64,000 nt of DNA from an uncultured Eubacteriales bacterium (GTDB taxonomy: Bacteria > Bacillota > Clostridia > Oscillospirales > CAG-272), in contig CAKSLQ010000001.1 of the NCBI GenBank assembly GCA_934467415.1, positions 1 to 64,000 on the forward strand. The letters are read 5' to 3'. The position numbers were made by a program, and so were the translations under genes. The notes under the pieces were generated by a model that saw only the letters and a list, made by a program, of their open reading frames with translations, was not told the origin of the DNA and did not search any database. Of this stretch, positions 7,351-15,392 are shown in pieces. Numbering within the stretch: the first letter of the stretch is position 1; the number at the start of each line of letters is the position of its first letter.

Positions 7351-9015
7351 ATGAAAGAACTGTATCTCGCCCTGATGAATCGCACGTTTGACGCTTACGG
7401 TGCGGCCGGCGTCAGCCGATTCTTTGACCATGTGCAGAAGACGGGACTGCGGGAACACGGATTTCCTCGCGTCAGCGCCGATCTGGCCATTCTGATCGCG
7501 CGCGGCTACCGCACATCTTGCCTGCCGCTGATGGTGAAGATGATGGACTTCTGCTGCCGCGAGATTCCGTGCACCTCCCGGGCGGGCAACGATTTTTCCG
7601 TGAAGGAGATCGTGTTTGCGCTGCTGGAGCTGGAGCGCGCCCATATACTTCCGCAGGCGCAGACGGCGGCGTGGCGTGAAAGCCTTGCCGGGATTGATCC
7701 CTATGCGTGCTATCAGGTGATCGCGCCCGCGCCGGACAAACGCGTCGGCAACTGGGCGGCCTTCAATGCCGCAAGTGAATGGATGCGGCAATTTGCCGGA
7801 CTTTGCGACACGACGGATTTTGTGGATCTTCAGCTGGCTTCACAGTTGCTGTCCTTTGACGAAAACGGCATGTACCGCGATCCGCACGAGCCGATGCTCT
7901 ACGATGTGATGGCGCGCATTCAGCTGGCGGCACTCCTGCATTTCGGCTACAACGGGAGACATGCGGACGCCGTTCGACAGGCGCTGCGGCGCGGCATTCC
8001 GCTGACGCTTCGGATGCAGTCGATCACGGGCGAACTGCCGTTCGGCGGCAGAAGCAATCAGTTTTTGTACAATGAAGCGGCGCTGGCCGCCTATTTTGAG
8101 TGGAGCGCGGCGGAGCTCGCAAGGGCGGGCGACACTGTCGGTGCGGGGGCATGCAAAGCGGCGGCGCAGCTGGCTGTCGGTGAGGTCGAGCGCATGCTGA
8201 AGCGCACCGTGCGCACCCATGTGAAGAACCAGTACCCGCCGAAGTCCGGCATCGGGTGCGAGAAATACGCCTATTTTGACAAGTACATGGTGACGCTCGC
8301 CTCCAATCTGTATCTGGCCTATCTGTTTGCGGATGACGGCATCGCGCCGAGCACCGCCCCTGCGCTGCAAGGCGGTTACGCCGCTGTGACCTCGGCGTAC
8401 TTCCACAAGGTGTTTCTGAATCGGGACGGCTATTTTCTCGAATTTGATCTGAACGCCGATCCGCAGTACGACGGTTCGGGCCTCGGGCGCATCCACAGGC
8501 ACGGCGTTCCGTCGCCGCTGATCCTGTCCTGTCCGTTTCCGGGCGCGGACGCGCATTACGGCATCGAACCGCCGAATACGGAGCCTTTTGCAATCGGCAG
8601 CGCGCTGACCGTAATCGAAGACGGCGAGACGTGTCTGCTTTCCGCTGCGGCGCACGGTGCGTACAGACTTCAGAGCGCTGCGGCGGACGGCGTTCGGCTG
8701 ATCTGCCGCATCGGCGATAAGGACGTTGCCGAGACGTACAGTGTGACAGCGGACGGCGTGACCGTGACGGCTTCGGCAGACGTTCCGGTTTCGATCCTGT
8801 TCCCGGTCTTGCGTTTCGACGGGCAGACCGAGACCGAGGTCGGCGTGTGCGCGCAGACGATCACCGTGCGCTTCGGCGGCTGCACCTGCACCTACCGTAC
8901 CGACGGCCGCTTTGAGCGGCTCGGCAACATCGGCAATCGGAACGGCCGCTATGACCGCTACCGCGCCGTCGGCGGGAATTACGTCCATTTGTTTATCCGC
9001 GCCGAACAGAACTGA
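7351..9015 (+). CDS. Unclassified protein, likely (alpha/alpha)-toroid plus beta-sandwich glycan-active enzyme
   Basis: This 554-residue protein has no signal peptide and no family that I can name with certainty. Its first two thirds (about 1-370) are helix-rich with NWAAFNAASEWMRQFAG, GMYRDPHEPMLYDVMARIQL and GELPFGGRSNQFLYNEAAL, a layout seen in (alpha/alpha)6 toroids of polysaccharide lyases and unsaturated-uronyl hydrolases. The last third (about 380-554) is strand-rich, like the C-terminal sandwich of heparinase-type enzymes. It faces an AraC regulator and lies next to sugar isomerase and dehydrogenase genes, so cytoplasmic processing of an imported oligosaccharide is the best guess. AAGGAAAGG precedes the ATG, and a strong terminator follows. 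Confidence 0.6.
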   Translation: MKELYLALMNRTFDAYGAAGVSRFFDHVQKTGLREHGFPRVSADLAILIARGYRTSCLPLMVKMMDFCCREIPCTSRAGNDFSVKEIVFALLELERAHILPQAQTAAWRESLAGIDPYACYQVIAPAPDKRVGNWAAFNAASEWMRQFAGLCDTTDFVDLQLASQLLSFDENGMYRDPHEPMLYDVMARIQLAALLHFGYNGRHADAVRQALRRGIPLTLRMQSITGELPFGGRSNQFLYNEAALAAYFEWSAAELARAGDTVGAGACKAAAQLAVGEVERMLKRTVRTHVKNQYPPKSGIGCEKYAYFDKYMVTLASNLYLAYLFADDGIAPSTAPALQGGYAAVTSAYFHKVFLNRDGYFLEFDLNADPQYDGSGLGRIHRHGVPSPLILSCPFPGADAHYGIEPPNTEPFAIGSALTVIEDGETCLLSAAAHGAYRLQSAAADGVRLICRIGDKDVAETYSVTADGVTVTASADVPVSILFPVLRFDGQTETEVGVCAQTITVRFGGCTCTYRTDGRFERLGNIGNRNGRYDRYRAVGGNYVHLFIRAEQN

Positions 9016-9054
9016 AAAAGCAGCACACCGACCGACGTCGGTGTGCTGCTTTTG
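9016..9054. terminator. Intrinsic terminator between converging genes
   Basis: A 13-bp perfect stem (9020-9032 with 9037-9049), loop CGAC, with an A run before and a T run after. It can serve both the gene ending at 9015 and the AraC gene ending at 9062. Confidence 0.9.
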
Positions 9055-9061
9055 TATGGGT

Positions 9062-9889
9062 TCAAAAAGGCGCGCCGGGCGATTTCGGCGTTTCGGCGGG
9101 GGAAATGCCGAATTCTTTCCGATAGGCGCGGTAGAACGCGGAATAATCGGAAAAGCCGCATTGCGCAAACACTTTTGTCGGCGCTGCACCGGACAGGATC
9201 AGCTGCCGCGCGTTCATGAGCCGTTTGACCTTGATGTAGTCCCAGACCGTTGAACCGGTCGCCTGCTTGAAGGTGCGGCAGAGATGCGGCTTGCTGATAT
9301 AGAATCGGCGGCAGATCGCGTCGAGCGTGAGCGGCTCGGCCATGTGACTGTTGATATAGTGCAGGATGCGGTAGATCTGCGTTTCGTCGGCTTCTGCGTC
9401 TTTCTTTGCGGCAAAGACGCGGCCGATCTCGCCAAGCAGCGGAATCAGCGCCGTGAGCAGCTGTAAGCGGCGGTCATCGCAGGGGGCCATCGCGTTTTGC
9501 AGGAGCAGACGGCAGAGCGGGGTGTCAAAGTCCTCGGCATGATACAGGTTGCGCTTGCCCGCCTCCCGCGCGGTGAACGGACGCAGCAACACGCCGTCCG
9601 GGTCGATGTTCTCAAGCAGGGACGGGCGGAAATGTATGGCGAAGCGCGTATAGCGGCAGGTCGGATCTACGCGGATATAATGCGCTTCGAGCGGCCGCAT
9701 GAGCAGAATGTCGCCCGGCGTCAGCGGATAGCTGCTGCCCTCGATTCTGTAGCTGCCGTGCCCTTCGAGCAGGCAGAACAGCTCATACGCGTCATGCGTA
9801 TGCATCCTGAATTTACCGGGATCGGGTCTTTCATCCGTTGCGTAGTGCGCGCTGAGTGCGCCTTCGTGATAGGAAAAGCAGGGGTTCAA
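9062..9889 (-). CDS. AraC-family transcriptional regulator
   Basis: An N-terminal cupin sensor domain (HTHDAYELFCLLEGHG, YPLTPGDILLMRP) is followed by a C-terminal double helix-turn-helix (LDAICRRFYISKPHLCRTFK; VFAQCGFSDYSAFYRAYRKE), the usual AraC/XylS layout for sugar-responsive regulators. I prefer a TTG start at 9889, 9 bases after GGGAAAGGG; ATG 9913 overlaps the -10 box of a good promoter and would lie upstream of the predicted transcript start. The regulator sits between the toroid-like gene and the isomerase/dehydrogenase operon and probably controls both. Confidence 0.88.
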   Translation of the reverse strand: MNPCFSYHEGALSAHYATDERPDPGKFRMHTHDAYELFCLLEGHGSYRIEGSSYPLTPGDILLMRPLEAHYIRVDPTCRYTRFAIHFRPSLLENIDPDGVLLRPFTAREAGKRNLYHAEDFDTPLCRLLLQNAMAPCDDRRLQLLTALIPLLGEIGRVFAAKKDAEADETQIYRILHYINSHMAEPLTLDAICRRFYISKPHLCRTFKQATGSTVWDYIKVKRLMNARQLILSGAAPTKVFAQCGFSDYSAFYRAYRKEFGISPAETPKSPGAPF

Positions 9890-9911
9890 AGCAACACACC
9901 CTTTCCCGGCC

Positions 9912-9940
9912 ATTGTAGCACAGAATGATCCGATTTGCAA
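9912..9940 (-). promoter_or_regulatory. Sigma-A promoter of the AraC gene
   Basis: Minus strand TTGCAA (9940-9935), 17-bp spacer, TACAAT (9917-9912) with TGC extended -10. The predicted leader is only about 15 bases. Confidence 0.7.
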
Positions 9941-9984
9941 TATAAATCCATAATTTCAACAATTCCGTTGCAAAGAATAAGGAC

Positions 9985-9990
9985 TATAAT
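9985..9990 (+). promoter_or_regulatory. -10 element of the isomerase operon, weak -35
   Basis: A perfect TATAAT at 9985-9990 has no recognisable -35 at 16-18 bases upstream (ATTCCG region). A strong -10 without a -35 suggests dependence on an activator, consistent with the divergent AraC gene. Confidence 0.55.
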
Positions 9991-10014
9991 AGAGACAGAA
10001 CAGGGGGGGATACC

Positions 10015-10845
10015 GTGAAGATTTATGCTTTTGCGGACGAGGCCAGCTCACAGCTTTCGGGGCAGATCGCGGCGCTGCGCAGCAATCGGCTCGACGGCAT
10101 TGAACTGCGGAACGCGGACGGCGAGAATGTGTCCGCCCTCACGCCCGCCGCAGCGCGGGAAATCCGCCGCCGCATGGACGAGGCGGGGCTTGCAGTGTGG
10201 AGTCTCGGCTCGCCGCTCGGCAAGGCGGACATCACCGCCGATTTCGGGCCGCAGACCGAGATGCTCCGCCGTCTGCTCGAACTTGCCGATATTCTCGGCG
10301 CGGCGCATCTGCGGCTGTTCTCCTTTTATACGCCGGAGGCGGCGCGCGACGCATGGCGCGATGCCGTGATCGAGCGTCTCGGCACATTTACGGAAATAGC
10401 GGCGGGCAGCGGCGTTGCACTTTGCCACGAGAACGAAAAGGGGATCTTCGGTGACACGGCACAGCGCTGTATGGAGCTTCACCGGGCGCTTCCGTCGCTC
10501 CGCGCGGTTTTTGACCCCGCCAACTTTGTGCAGTGCGGCGAGGATGCGTGGGCGGCGTGGCAGCAGCTTTGCCCGTATGCGGAATATCTGCACATCAAGG
10601 ACGCCCTGCCGGACGGCTGCGTCGTACCCGCCGGGTGCGGTGCGGGGCATATCCCGGAGATCCTTGCCGATTTCCGCGCGCGCGGCGGCACGGCCGTGAC
10701 GCTGGAGCCGCATCTCGCCGAGTTTGTCGGCCTTGCCGCACTGGAACGCGCAGGCGAGACCAGCCGCATCGGCGAGGTCTATCGGTATCCGACGGCGGAG
10801 GCCGCATTCGCGGCGGCCGCGGACGCGCTGCGAAAACTATTCTGA
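10015..10845 (+). CDS. Sugar phosphate isomerase/epimerase (xylose isomerase-like TIM barrel)
   Basis: The 276-residue cytoplasmic protein has the AP-endonuclease-2/xylose-isomerase-like TIM barrel pattern: GIELRN near 30, ALCHENEKGIFGD with the metal-ligand Glu, FDPANFVQCG, YLHIKDALPDG with the His/Lys, and VTLEPHL with the last Glu ligand. Such enzymes interconvert keto and aldo forms or epimerise sugars, inositols and uronates using a divalent metal. It starts at GTG 10015 after AGGGGGGGA and opens a four-gene operon with a second isomerase and two dehydrogenases. The exact sugar is unknown. Confidence 0.86.
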   Translation: MKIYAFADEASSQLSGQIAALRSNRLDGIELRNADGENVSALTPAAAREIRRRMDEAGLAVWSLGSPLGKADITADFGPQTEMLRRLLELADILGAAHLRLFSFYTPEAARDAWRDAVIERLGTFTEIAAGSGVALCHENEKGIFGDTAQRCMELHRALPSLRAVFDPANFVQCGEDAWAAWQQLCPYAEYLHIKDALPDGCVVPAGCGAGHIPEILADFRARGGTAVTLEPHLAEFVGLAALERAGETSRIGEVYRYPTAEAAFAAAADALRKLF

Positions 10846-10861
10846 AATATGAGGTGAACGT

Positions 10862-11611
10862 ATGAACATCGGGGCGCAATTTTTCACGATCCGGGACTTC
10901 TGCAAGACCACGGAGGGACTTGCCGAGTCCATGAAGCGGGTCGCCGACATCGGCTACAAGACGATTCAACTGTCCTGCGTCTGCCCGTTTGACGCAGAAT
11001 GGATGCGGGAGCAGCTGCTGGCAAACGGCCTTTCCTGCGTGCTGACGCACACACCGGCGGATCGCCTGCGCGGCGAGACCGTGCAGGTGGCGCGGGAACA
11101 CGACGTTTTCGGCTGCAAGTATGTGGGGCTCGGCTGGTACGACTTCACGGAGAAGGGGCAGCACACGGTCGAGGACTTCTTCGCCGTCTACCGTCCGGTT
11201 GCGGAGGCGCTGCGGGAAAACGGAAAATACTTCATGTATCACAACCACGACATGGAGTTCCGCCGCGCGGACGGCAAGCTGATTCTGGAGCGCCTCGCCG
11301 AGGGGATCGCGCCGGACACAATGGGCTTTACGCTGGACACCTTCTGGATTCAGGCGGGCGGCGGCGATCCCGCGCAGTGGATCAGAAATCTCTCCGGCAG
11401 AGTCCCCTGCATCCACCTGAAGGACTTTGCATACGGGCGCAAGATGGCGGTCGTCGGCGAGGGCAATCTGAATTTTGACCGCATTTTTGCCGCGGCGGCC
11501 GACGCCGGGACGGCATACATGATCGTGGAGCAGGATGACTGTGGCGGGGAAGATCCGTTTGACTGCCTGCGCCGCAGCTACGCATATCTGCGCTCGAGAG
11601 GATTTGAATGA
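10862..11611 (+). CDS. Sugar phosphate isomerase/epimerase, second copy type
   Basis: A 249-residue TIM-barrel protein of the same superfamily but clearly distinct from the upstream gene. It has YHNHDMEF (metal/substrate His and Glu), MGFTLDTFWIQAGG with the ligand Asp, CIHLKDFAYG, and YMIVEQDDC with the final Glu. It resembles the inosose dehydratase/2-keto-inositol epimerase-like group. GAGGTGAA precedes the ATG, and its stop overlaps the next start. Together with the two dehydrogenases it suggests an oxidation-epimerisation-reduction route for an unusual sugar. Confidence 0.86.
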   Translation: MNIGAQFFTIRDFCKTTEGLAESMKRVADIGYKTIQLSCVCPFDAEWMREQLLANGLSCVLTHTPADRLRGETVQVAREHDVFGCKYVGLGWYDFTEKGQHTVEDFFAVYRPVAEALRENGKYFMYHNHDMEFRRADGKLILERLAEGIAPDTMGFTLDTFWIQAGGGDPAQWIRNLSGRVPCIHLKDFAYGRKMAVVGEGNLNFDRIFAAAADAGTAYMIVEQDDCGGEDPFDCLRRSYAYLRSRGFE

Positions 11612-12786
11612 TGGACGGAAAAATCAGACTCGGTATCATCGGCATCGGCAACATGGGTTCGGCACATGCAAAGCATGTGGCGGAGGGGAAATGCCCGGAT
11701 TTTGAACTGGCGGCGGTGGCCGACGTGAAGCCTTCCCGGCTGCAATGGGTGGGCGAGAATCTGCCCGGGACGGTTCTGCGTTATGACAGCGCCGAGGCGC
11801 TGCTGGACAGCGGCAGGATCGACGCCTGTATGATCTGTGTGCCGCACTACGATCACCCGAAGTATGCGATCGACTGCCTGCGCCGCGGCATTCATGTGAT
11901 GGTGGAAAAACCGGCCGGGGTGTACACAAGGCAGGTGCGCGAGATGAATGAGGAGGCGGCAAAGCACCCGGCCGTCGTCTTCGGCATGATGTTCAACCAG
12001 CGCACAAACTGCGTCTATCGCAAGGTGCGCGAGATGGTGCAGAGCGGGGACTACGGCAATATCCGCCGCACCAACTGGATCATCACCAACTGGTATCGCC
12101 CGCAGGCCTACTACGATTCCGGCGACTGGCGCGCCACCTGGTCGGGCGAGGGCGGCGGCGTCCTGCTCAACCAGTGTCCGCATCAGCTCGACCTCTGGCA
12201 GTGGATCTGCGGCATGCCGGTGTCGGTGGAGGCGAAGCTCTCCTACGGACTGTGGCACGACATCGAGGTCGAGGACGACGTGACCGCCTATGTGCGGCAC
12301 GCGAACGGTGCGACCGGCGTTTTTGTGACAACGACGGGCGATGCACACGGCACAAATCGTCTCGAGATTCAGCTCGACCGTGCGCGCATCGTCGTGGAGG
12401 GCGGCAAAATTTCAATGCTTGAATATGAGATGACCGAGCAGGACTTTTCAAAGACGAATACCGAGCCGTTTGCCACCGTTGCGGCAAACAAAGTCGAAGT
12501 CGAGACCGACGGCGAAAATCCGCAGCATGTCGGCGTCATCAACGCGTGGGGCGGCGCGATTCTGCGCGGCGAGCCGCTTGTGGCGGACGGCAGCGAGGGG
12601 ATCAACGGGCTGACGCTATCCAATGCCATGCATCTGTCGTCCTGGCTCGGGCACGCCGTCACGCTGCCGCTTGACGAAGATCTGTTCTACAGGGAGTTGA
12701 TGCAGCGCGCCGCCGCGTCGAGACGGAAAACGAACGTGAAAGAGATGACGGCGGACACGAGCGGTTCGTATGAGGGGAATCGGTGA
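11608..12786 (+). CDS. Gfo/Idh/MocA family NAD(P)-dependent oxidoreductase
   Basis: The 392-residue protein has an N-terminal Rossmann fold (LGIIGIGNMGSAHAKHV) and the family EKP motif (MVEKPAGVYTRQ), with the conserved GGGVLLNQCPHQLDLWQW segment that carries substrate and catalytic His residues. The family oxidises or reduces hydroxyls on sugars and inositols. It overlaps the upstream isomerase by four bases. It is strikingly similar to the next gene across the full length (MMFNQRT, ITNWYRPQAYYDSGDWRA, LWQWICGMP), so the pair arose by tandem duplication. Confidence 0.93.
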   Translation: MMDGKIRLGIIGIGNMGSAHAKHVAEGKCPDFELAAVADVKPSRLQWVGENLPGTVLRYDSAEALLDSGRIDACMICVPHYDHPKYAIDCLRRGIHVMVEKPAGVYTRQVREMNEEAAKHPAVVFGMMFNQRTNCVYRKVREMVQSGDYGNIRRTNWIITNWYRPQAYYDSGDWRATWSGEGGGVLLNQCPHQLDLWQWICGMPVSVEAKLSYGLWHDIEVEDDVTAYVRHANGATGVFVTTTGDAHGTNRLEIQLDRARIVVEGGKISMLEYEMTEQDFSKTNTEPFATVAANKVEVETDGENPQHVGVINAWGGAILRGEPLVADGSEGINGLTLSNAMHLSSWLGHAVTLPLDEDLFYRELMQRAAASRRKTNVKEMTADTSGSYEGNR

Positions 12787-12787
12787 C

Positions 12788-13960
12788 ATGGAACTTGTAA
12801 AAGCCGGCATTGTCGGCATCGGCAACATGGGCGGCACGCATCTGCGCTGCATCGCCGAGGGGCGGATCGCGGGCATGACGGTGTGCGCCGTCTGCGACAT
12901 CGACGCGGACAAACTGCGTGCGGCGAAAGAGACGTATCCGGTGCTTGAGATCTACGAAAGCTATACGGAGATGATCGAGCGGGCGGACATCGACACGGTC
13001 ATCATCGCCGTGCCGCATCCGCTGCACGCCGCGGTCGGCATTTTCGCCTTTGAGCACGGAAAGAACGTGCTGACCGAAAAGCCGATGGATATAACCCTTT
13101 CCGCAGGCGAGCGGCTGTGCGCCGCCGCCGAGGCAAGCGGCAAGGTGTTTGCCATCATGTTCAATCAGCGGACAAGTCCGCTGTTTCGCGAGGCGCGCCG
13201 CATTGTGCAGAGCGGGGAACTCGGTCGCCTGAAACGCACGGTCTGGATCGTGACCAACTGGTATCGCACGGATGCCTATTATGCGTCCGGCGCATGGCGC
13301 GCCAGCTGGCGGGGCGAGGGCGGCGGACTTCTGCTCAATCAGGCGGCGCACAACCTCGATCTCTGGCAGTGGATCTGCGGGATGCCAACCGCCGTCACGG
13401 CGCACTGCAATATCGGCAGATTCCACGACATCGAGGTCGAGGATGAAGCGGTGCTGTATGCCGAATTTGCAGACGGTGCGACCGGTGTCTTCATTTCCAG
13501 CACGGGCGATCTTCCCGGGACAAATCGGCTCGAGATCGTCGGCACGCGCGGTAAAATCGTGATTGAGGGTGGCACGCTGAAGCACTGGACGCTGCCCGAG
13601 AGCGAACGCGACATCTGCGCGCAGTCTCCCGAGAGCTTTCCGCATGTGGAGACAGCCTATGCGGAACTGACGCCGGGAAAGGGCGGCGCACATGCGGGGA
13701 TTTTGCAGAATTTCACCGACGCAATCCTGCACGGTGAGGCGCTGATCTCACCCGGCTGCGACGGACTTGCGCAGCTGACGCTCATCAATGCGGCATATCT
13801 GTCCGCATGGCGCGGCAGCGCGCGGATCGAACTTCCGTTTGACACGGCCCTGTACGACAGGCTGCTGGCTGCGCGTGTCGCACATTCCGTTTACCGCGGC
13901 GAAAATGCGGTATCAAAGCCGGCGGAAGCACAGGCGGATCGCTGGCAGGTCAACTGGTAG
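12788..13960 (+). CDS. Gfo/Idh/MocA family NAD(P)-dependent oxidoreductase, tandem paralogue
   Basis: The 390-residue protein repeats the layout of its neighbour: Rossmann GIVGIGNMGGTHLRC, EKPMDITLS, MFNQRTSPLF, TNWYRTDAYYASGAWRASW and GGGLLLNQAAHNLDLWQWI. I start it at ATG 12788, one base after the upstream stop and after GAGGGGA; an in-frame ATG at 12770 lies inside the upstream gene. Keeping two linked paralogues suggests that they act on two intermediates or run opposite redox steps of one pathway. A terminator follows. Confidence 0.92.
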   Translation: MELVKAGIVGIGNMGGTHLRCIAEGRIAGMTVCAVCDIDADKLRAAKETYPVLEIYESYTEMIERADIDTVIIAVPHPLHAAVGIFAFEHGKNVLTEKPMDITLSAGERLCAAAEASGKVFAIMFNQRTSPLFREARRIVQSGELGRLKRTVWIVTNWYRTDAYYASGAWRASWRGEGGGLLLNQAAHNLDLWQWICGMPTAVTAHCNIGRFHDIEVEDEAVLYAEFADGATGVFISSTGDLPGTNRLEIVGTRGKIVIEGGTLKHWTLPESERDICAQSPESFPHVETAYAELTPGKGGAHAGILQNFTDAILHGEALISPGCDGLAQLTLINAAYLSAWRGSARIELPFDTALYDRLLAARVAHSVYRGENAVSKPAEAQADRWQVNW

Positions 13961-13980
13961 GCGGGCGTATCACGGTGCAA

Positions 13981-14005
13981 AGAGGGCGGTTTTGCCGCCC
14001 TTTTG
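13981..14005 (+). terminator. Intrinsic terminator of the isomerase/dehydrogenase operon
   Basis: Stem GGGCGG with CCGCCC (13984-13989, 13995-14000) followed by TTTT. Confidence 0.8.
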
Positions 14006-14056
14006 TTCCGCCGCGCGCGGGGCGGCAAAATAATTCATCTTTTTTTGAAATAACCC

Positions 14057-14085
14057 TTGATTTTTTGCGTTCGGCATGCTATTAT
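14057..14085 (+). promoter_or_regulatory. Sigma-A promoter for tRNA-Ser
   Basis: TTGATT (14057-14062), 17-bp spacer, TATTAT (14080-14085) with TGC extended -10. Confidence 0.7.
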
Positions 14086-14135
14086 ATAAAGGCTGTTTGT
14101 GAAAACCGAATATGTGTTTTGAACGCGAACAACTT

Positions 14136-14226
14136 GGAGAAGTCGCCTAGTTGGTCGAGGGCGCGCGACTGGAAATCGCGTAACCCGTAACAGGGTTCGA
14201 GAGTTCGAATCTCTCCTTCTCCGCCA
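14136..14226 (+). tRNA. tRNA-Ser (anticodon GGA), CCA encoded
   Basis: Acceptor GGAGAAG pairs with CTTCTCC. The anticodon loop CTGGAAA lies between CGCGA and TCGCG. A long variable arm (ACCCGTAACAGGGT) is typical of tRNA-Ser. The T-loop GTTCGAATC is followed by encoded CCA. Confidence 0.95.
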
Positions 14227-14230
14227 AAGA

Positions 14231-14256
14231 AAGCATCCCGATGGGGTGCTTTTTTG
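14231..14256 (+). terminator. Intrinsic terminator of tRNA-Ser
   Basis: Stem AGCATCCC with GGGGTGCT (one G-T pair) and a T run. Confidence 0.8.
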
Positions 14257-14293
14257 CTTGCACGGTATGGCAGATGTTTAACGGAGGACGGCC

Positions 14294-15268
14294 ATGAAAA
14301 AAACGCAGCGGGAGAGCAATCCGTTTGTCAACAGCGACACGAACAAACGCTATTATACCTATGATTATTACCTGCGGCGCACCTTCGGCGGCAAGTGCCT
14401 GAAGACGGCGCTGGACATCGGCTGCACCTGCCCGAACATCGACGGAACATGCGGCGCGGGCGGCTGCATCTACTGCTCGGGGCGGGGGAGCGGCGATTTT
14501 GCGCCCGCGCCGATGGCGTCCGTGACCGCACAGATCGAGGCGGGAAAGCGGCAGCTCGCCGCAAAGTGGAAGAGCGATCGCGTGATCCCGTATTTTCAGG
14601 CGCACAGCAACACCTACGGCGATCTCGCCCGCCTGCGCGCGGCGTATTTCGAGGCGATCGCTTATCCGGGCACGGTCGGCGTGAGCATCGCGACCCGCGC
14701 GGACTGCCTCGGGGACGCGGTGCTTGCGCTGCTTGCCGAGGTTGCGGAAAAGACGCGCCTGACGGTGGAGCTCGGCTTGCAGAGTGCCTCGGACGCGACG
14801 GCGGCGCGTATCAACCGCGGCCATGACTTTGCCGCTTTCCGCGCGGGCTTTGCCGCGCTGCGCCGCGCCGTGCCGTCGGCGGAGATCTGCATTCATATCA
14901 TCAACGGCCTGCCCGGCGAAACGCGGGAAGACATGATTGCAACGGCGGATGCGGTTGCGCTGCTGCACCCGAATCAGATCAAGATCCACGCGTTGCACGT
15001 CCTGCGCGGGACGGCGCTTGCCGCGCGGTATGCGCGCGGGGAATATACGCCGCTCTCGCTTGAAGACTATGTTGCCGTTACGGCGGCGCAGCTGACGCGC
15101 CTGCCGCCCGACATCGTGATTGCCCGTGTGACCGGCGACGGCGACCGGGATGCGCTGCTGGCTCCCGCATGGAGTCTGCGCAAGCGGGAAGCGGTCGCCG
15201 CGCTTGACCGATATTTGTACGCGCACGGGCTTTGGCAGGGCAGTGCGCTGCATCAAAACTGTATATAA
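14294..15268 (+). CDS. ytqA: TIGR01212-family radical SAM protein (YtqA-like)
   Basis: The 324-residue protein has the YtqA-type cysteine pattern GCTCPNIDGTCGAGGCIYCS near 43-62, in which CxYC belongs to the radical SAM iron-sulfur site and the upstream Cys residues are family-specific. VELGLQSASDATAARINRGH and NGLPGETREDM are conserved radical SAM barrel motifs. YtqA-type proteins have been connected with tRNA modification, but the reaction is not certain. Length matches the family (about 310-330). GGAGG lies before ATG 14294. It stands alone between tRNA-Ser and the EF-G2 gene. Confidence 0.92.
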   Translation: MKKTQRESNPFVNSDTNKRYYTYDYYLRRTFGGKCLKTALDIGCTCPNIDGTCGAGGCIYCSGRGSGDFAPAPMASVTAQIEAGKRQLAAKWKSDRVIPYFQAHSNTYGDLARLRAAYFEAIAYPGTVGVSIATRADCLGDAVLALLAEVAEKTRLTVELGLQSASDATAARINRGHDFAAFRAGFAALRRAVPSAEICIHIINGLPGETREDMIATADAVALLHPNQIKIHALHVLRGTALAARYARGEYTPLSLEDYVAVTAAQLTRLPPDIVIARVTGDGDRDALLAPAWSLRKREAVAALDRYLYAHGLWQGSALHQNCI

Positions 15269-15326
15269 TGCACAAAATTCAACATTTTGATTTTACGGTT
15301 GTGCTGCAAAAAGTTCAAAAAACCTA

Positions 15327-15355
15327 TTGAAAGCGCCATGCATTTTCTGTATAAT
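15327..15355 (+). promoter_or_regulatory. Sigma-A promoter of the EF-G2 gene
   Basis: TTGAAA (15327-15332), 17-bp spacer, TATAAT (15350-15355), ending 37 bases before the start codon. Confidence 0.85.
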
Positions 15356-15392
15356 AAGAACTGGAATACTTGCAGAAAAGGAGCAAACCACC

